This document shows, piece by piece, positions 60,686 through 64,000 of a stretch of DNA of 64,000 nt. The stretch's first letter is position 1; every line of letters starts with the position of its first letter. A model generated the notes under the pieces. The model was not told where the DNA came from. It ran no database searches and saw only the letters and a list, made by a program, of their open reading frames with translations. Source of the stretch: Batkoa obscura (lineage: Eukaryota > Entomophthoromycota > Entomophthoromycetes > Entomophthorales > Batkoaceae); contig JASVEC010000079.1 of the NCBI GenBank assembly GCA_030770535.1, positions 19,346 through 83,345 on the forward strand. Reading direction: 5' to 3'. The translations under genes were made by a program, and so were the position numbers.

Positions 60686-61161
60686 TTTGCTGGAATTTTG
60701 TTTTATACAAATTCAAAATTTATTTTAGTTTATATTTTATTTTTATTTTATTTTATGATGATTTTTACAATTTATTCTATTACCTTAAGAAAAATCAGTT
60801 AAATTTTAAGAGTTGAATTTAATTGGTTTGAATTTAATTAATTAAAAACAAAGATAAAATAATGGATTATTTTATGGTTAATAATCTGGGGAATAAATCT
60901 CTAATAATACTTGATTTCATTTATTAATTTTATTATATATTTATTATATTAAAATGAGTTAGTTTAAAATATTATTAATTTATTATATATATATATATTA
61001 TATGTTTATATATTTATATATTTATTATGATTAAATTATTATAAAGTTAATAACCCTTATTTTAATAAAAACTTAATTCAACATAATAAATAATCTAATA
61101 GGAGATAATAAAACCAATTCATTAGTACTAATTGTATTATTGATATATAAGATGGGGATAA
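60686..61161. other. Spacer with TA-repeat tract
   Basis: About 480 bp between the SWIB gene start and the FIT gene stop, with a (TA)n-like tract near 60980-61030. No gene seen. Confidence 0.55.
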
Positions 61162-61923
61162 TCAAATCTTTAAAGTGGGATAAACTACCAAATAAGCAAT
61201 TGCCCAAAAGAGAAAACCAAAGAAAATACCCGTAATTTTTTCTAATAAAGTATGAAAATAAACAGAAGTAATCATCAATAACCAAAGAAAGACAGTTAAT
61301 ATACTTCTAGCAGTATAGATAATATATTTTTGAATTGTTTGAGAAGTTGATAATGTAGTATTCTGATTTAAATTAAATGTTCTTCTAGTAGGATGATATA
61401 GTAATCGTCCAAATTCTTCCCATAAAAATAAGGAAGCATGAATTAATAATAAACAATGTCCCGATATTAAATGACCATTTTCAAGTGTAGAAGTGCCCAA
61501 AGTTTTACAATCCAATACATTTTTAATATTAGAAATAGTACACTTACCACCAGTAAAAAGAAATACTTGATCTCTAAAAGAAGTACCTGAGTAAATTCGT
61601 TGCGTTAATAAAACCCAATAAATTGTTGCTGCTAACCATTTTAATAACATTGTTTTTTGAAATTTATTTTGAGAATATTGAATCAAATTTAAACTAAAAA
61701 ATATTAAACTTGCCCAACCCCACGCATTCTTAGCAAAAATTTGATTGATTGGGTTATTACTCTTTGTAAACCAATTTTTTTCTTCCTTACCAATGAGTTC
61801 GGTAAGGATGGCTAATACTAATGGTATAATACCATATAAAAAAAACATAAATAAACGACGGGTTTGAATCTCTTCTGGCTTTGTTGTTATAAAGTTACTA
61901 CCTCGCTTCTTTGTTATTACCAT
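61162..61923 (-). CDS. FIT family protein (FITM2/Scs3-like)
   Basis: Intronless, 253 residues, about six hydrophobic spans. The two conserved histidines of the FIT family are in place: SGHCLLLIHASLFLWEE (His in SGH) and YFHTLLEKITGIFFGFLFW. FIT proteins sit in the ER membrane and act as acyl-CoA diphosphatases needed for normal lipid-droplet budding; yeast Scs3 and Yft2 belong here. Start chosen at the first ATG, giving a short basic N-terminus (MVITKKRGSNF). Lies head-away from the SWIB gene. Confidence 0.92.
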   Translation of the reverse strand: MVITKKRGSNFITTKPEEIQTRRLFMFFLYGIIPLVLAILTELIGKEEKNWFTKSNNPINQIFAKNAWGWASLIFFSLNLIQYSQNKFQKTMLLKWLAATIYWVLLTQRIYSGTSFRDQVFLFTGGKCTISNIKNVLDCKTLGTSTLENGHLISGHCLLLIHASLFLWEEFGRLLYHPTRRTFNLNQNTTLSTSQTIQKYIIYTARSILTVFLWLLMITSVYFHTLLEKITGIFFGFLFWAIAYLVVYPTLKI

Positions 61924-61945
61924 TTTCCTTTCTACTTTTGTTATT

Positions 61946-62158
61946 ATGGATTGTATAATAGGTTCTGTTTTGTTTTTAAAAGTTAATAAACTTTTACTTT
62001 TTATTCTTTATCTTATTTTTTGTAAAAAGTGTGATGTTGGGATGAGATCATTTGAAGCTTTTTTTCAAGCAGAATCGAAAGTTTCTAAATTGATTGGTGG
62101 AGGAAGACACTTTATTCGTAAGATTTTAATTTCCACGGTATCAATTATTTGCTTGTAA
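61946..62158 (+). CDS. Possible small hypothetical protein
   Basis: 70 codons. The second half (MRSFEAFFQAESKVSKLIGG and onward) has a protein-like mix, while the first half is hydrophobic. A donor-like cgtaag near 62117 suggests it could also be an exon of a gene. Starts 22 bp from the FIT start on the other strand. I do not recognise it; it may be chance. Confidence 0.2.
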   Translation: MDCIIGSVLFLKVNKLLLFILYLIFCKKCDVGMRSFEAFFQAESKVSKLIGGGRHFIRKILISTVSIICL

Positions 62159-62514
62159 AATTTTCTATTCTATTAAAATAGTCCGAAATAATAAAAATTG
62201 ATATTATTAACAATATTGCGTTATTTTATAAACTATTTTATATTAATATTAAATTTTTTAAATGCAAAATGTTTATTATTTTTTTGTTATTAATCAAGTT
62301 TGATATCTGAAAAGTTGATTAAATTGATCAAATTAATAGTGGGTATTTTGTTTCAAATTAATTTAAAGTATGTCTATAAAATACACAATTTAGGATAAGT
62401 GAAGTATACATAGAAATTATAATAAAATAGGAATTAAACTATTAAACTTATAATTACTGAATAGAATGGACTTTAGTTATATAATTCAACTATAATTTAA
62501 TAAGTTAAGCTATT

Positions 62515-62612
62515 AGGGATGTTTTTTTTGATTTCATTATTTTTCCATTTTTTAAGCGTTATTTGAGTGGAAAGATTATTAGTAAAATTCTTAAACACAA
62601 AAAAACATCCCC
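62515..62612 (-). mobile_element. Foldback MITE, copy 23
   Basis: GGGATG to CATCCCC; flanks are poorly matched (TATTA on the left, GTTAT on the right). Confidence 0.87.
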
Positions 62613-62945
62613 GTTATTTTATTTTATTTCTGTCCTTTGGTCACTTATCCTATAGTTACAATTAGTAGAATATATACGTTGACTGTTCCTTAATAAACTT
62701 TAAAGTTATTAAACTCATTCAAAACAATACTTGTAAAATAGTAAATCAATATCATAAAAATAACAACTAAATAAAAAATGGTATCACCTTTTAAGTAGCC
62801 ACTTATTTAATTTATTTTCGAATACATTAATTTATGGTATCTCTCAATATATAAAAAAGAAAATTGTAACGCTTCAGCCTTTAAAGTAATTAGTTTTTAT
62901 AATCATCAAAAATTAAAACAAAAGCTTACAATAACTCCAAATCAT

Positions 62946-63904
62946 TCATTCTTCCCCTTGTAACATTCTAAAATTATGAAATACTTTTTGAATTGGAATA
63001 ACATGCTCATTGTCTTGTTTACATCTTAATTGATTCTTTCGATCAGTTTCATTATGATCTTGAAATTCAGTCAAAAATATTAATTCTTCTTCGTCATCAA
63101 TACCTTCTCTTTCAATATATTCCGTCCAACCATACTGTAAAAAGACTAAATAATGATTTTCTATGATTAAAGGATATACTTTTTTAAAAATTAAATGAGT
63201 TACTATCTTTTGATTCTTTTTGTGATAAACCTAATAATGAACTTGCATGTGACAGACTTATTTTATCAAAAAGAATGGAGATGGAACGTACTAATTTACT
63301 TTGAAATTCCACTATTTAAACCAAAAATTCAATATATTAATATTCATAAATAATATAAAAACTTACATAAAAACCTAGTTAATAAACCTTGTAATTCACT
63401 TGGCCATTGATCAAAATTAGTTTTAATTTCATTAGGTTGAACTCGGTTATATTCGGCTACATAAATATTTTCTTCATATTGTAAAATATAGGGGAGGATT
63501 TGATTGAGTTTTCCGGCTTCTAAACTCGAGTGGATCAAAAACAATATTTTAATCGCTTTTGTATGATTCGTTTGAATACGTGAATGTAGGTTTTGTATCT
63601 TGATACTATAAAATCAAGTGACACTTGTTTAAAAAAGAGCTGATAACATTGATAATATTAGAACTACCTGTCATTATTTAATAAGTATAAAACCAATAAT
63701 AACTCATAAATCTTTTTTAATATAATTGCGTTGTTTTCAAATATTAATACCTTTTGTTATAAGAATGTTTAGTATTAACAAGCTTATTATTTTAATTTTA
63801 AATTTTCTTACTTCAAGTTCTAACTCTTCAACAGTTTCAATTGCTTGAGTTAATTTGGTCGTTTCTACTATTGAATATACATCCTTTAATAAATTAGCAT
63901 CCAT
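62946..63904 (-). CDS. CSN8/PSMD8/EIF3K-type PCI protein, probably COP9 signalosome subunit 8
   Basis: Exons 63812-63904, 63668-63750, 63367-63605, 63204-63311 and 62946-63160 give 245 residues in one frame; intron 4 is only 43 nt. Helical repeats lead into a winged-helix-like end. Family-like features are YELLLVLYLLNND (compare LLALYLLHND of human CSN8), then LVRSISILFDKISLSHASSLLGLS and a YGW before the end. A long acidic/charged tail follows. CSN8, Rpn12 and eIF3k share this fold and are hard to tell apart by eye; the LYLLNND segment favours CSN8. The COP9 signalosome removes Nedd8 from cullins. The last 60 codons have no counterpart I recognise. Confidence 0.6.
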
Positions 63905-64000
63905 TTGTGTTGATAATTTAAAAAATGAGTTTTGAGTTATGATGCAAACATTTTAAAAATCAAAATTTGAGTTTTTTTTGCATAAAAATAAAGTCACAAA

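Larger units (their letters stand above)
61924..62945. other. 1-kb spacer with one MITE
   Basis: FIT promoter side on the left, MITE at 62515-62612, 3' end of the PCI gene on the right. A 70-codon plus-strand frame at 61946-62158 has slightly gene-like composition but no recognisable similarity. Confidence 0.5.

Noticed and set aside
60950-61040. TA-rich tract as a possible replication origin or centromere signal
   Set aside because: Simple TA repeats are common in this AT-rich genome; no supporting element seen.

Overview
The window looks like nuclear DNA of an early-diverging, very AT-rich fungus. It has short GT-AG introns (mostly 43-70 nt), compact gene blocks, and typical eukaryotic housekeeping genes: RBM39-type splicing factor, DNA polymerase delta subunit 2, proteasome Rpn11, NIF3, P4-ATPase flippase, SWIB protein and FIT protein. 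Fungal-style P450s, alkaline ceramidases, an HMT1-like vacuolar-type ABC transporter and a rhodopsin-like seven-helix receptor are also present. An entomophthoroid fungus such as Conidiobolus would fit; this is inference from gene content and base composition, not a sequence match.

Layout. 1-4.1 kb: HMT1-like ABC gene, minus strand. 4.9-8.3 kb: RBM39-like factor and a four-helix membrane protein. 10.9-23 kb: two P450s alternating with two alkaline ceramidases in AT-rich spacer. 26.2-29 kb: a second ABC gene, plus strand, almost base-for-base the mirror image of the first. 29.9-34 kb: a tight housekeeping block (POLD2, RPN11, NIF3). 34.2-39.8 kb: three tandem members of an unrecognised ~213-residue family. 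43.7-52.4 kb: three glutathione S-transferase genes with one receptor-like gene between the first and second. 55.4-63.9 kb: a second conserved block (flippase, SWIB protein, FIT protein, PCI-type subunit).

Three separate gene families here (ABC pair, GST trio, 213-residue trio) show the same pattern: tracts of near or complete DNA identity, including introns, beside clearly diverged homologous sequence. This points to repeated gene conversion. The spacers carry about 23 copies of one ~98-bp foldback MITE with 7-bp GGGGATG/CATCCCC ends and 4-bp AT-rich target duplications. The copies avoid exons and the two conserved blocks.

Functionally, the accessory genes lean towards detoxification (P450, GST, HMT1-like ABC) and lipid chemistry (alkaline ceramidase, flippase, FIT). 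All three GST promoters share a TTAGTAA site (a Yap1/Pap1-type element) at nearly the same distance from the ATG, suggesting a common oxidative-stress response. Exon chains for the ABC pair, P450-1, POLD2, RPN11, NIF3, the three GSTs, the flippase, the SWIB protein and the PCI protein were joined by hand and each gives one uninterrupted frame. The RBM39-like gene was only partly traced.
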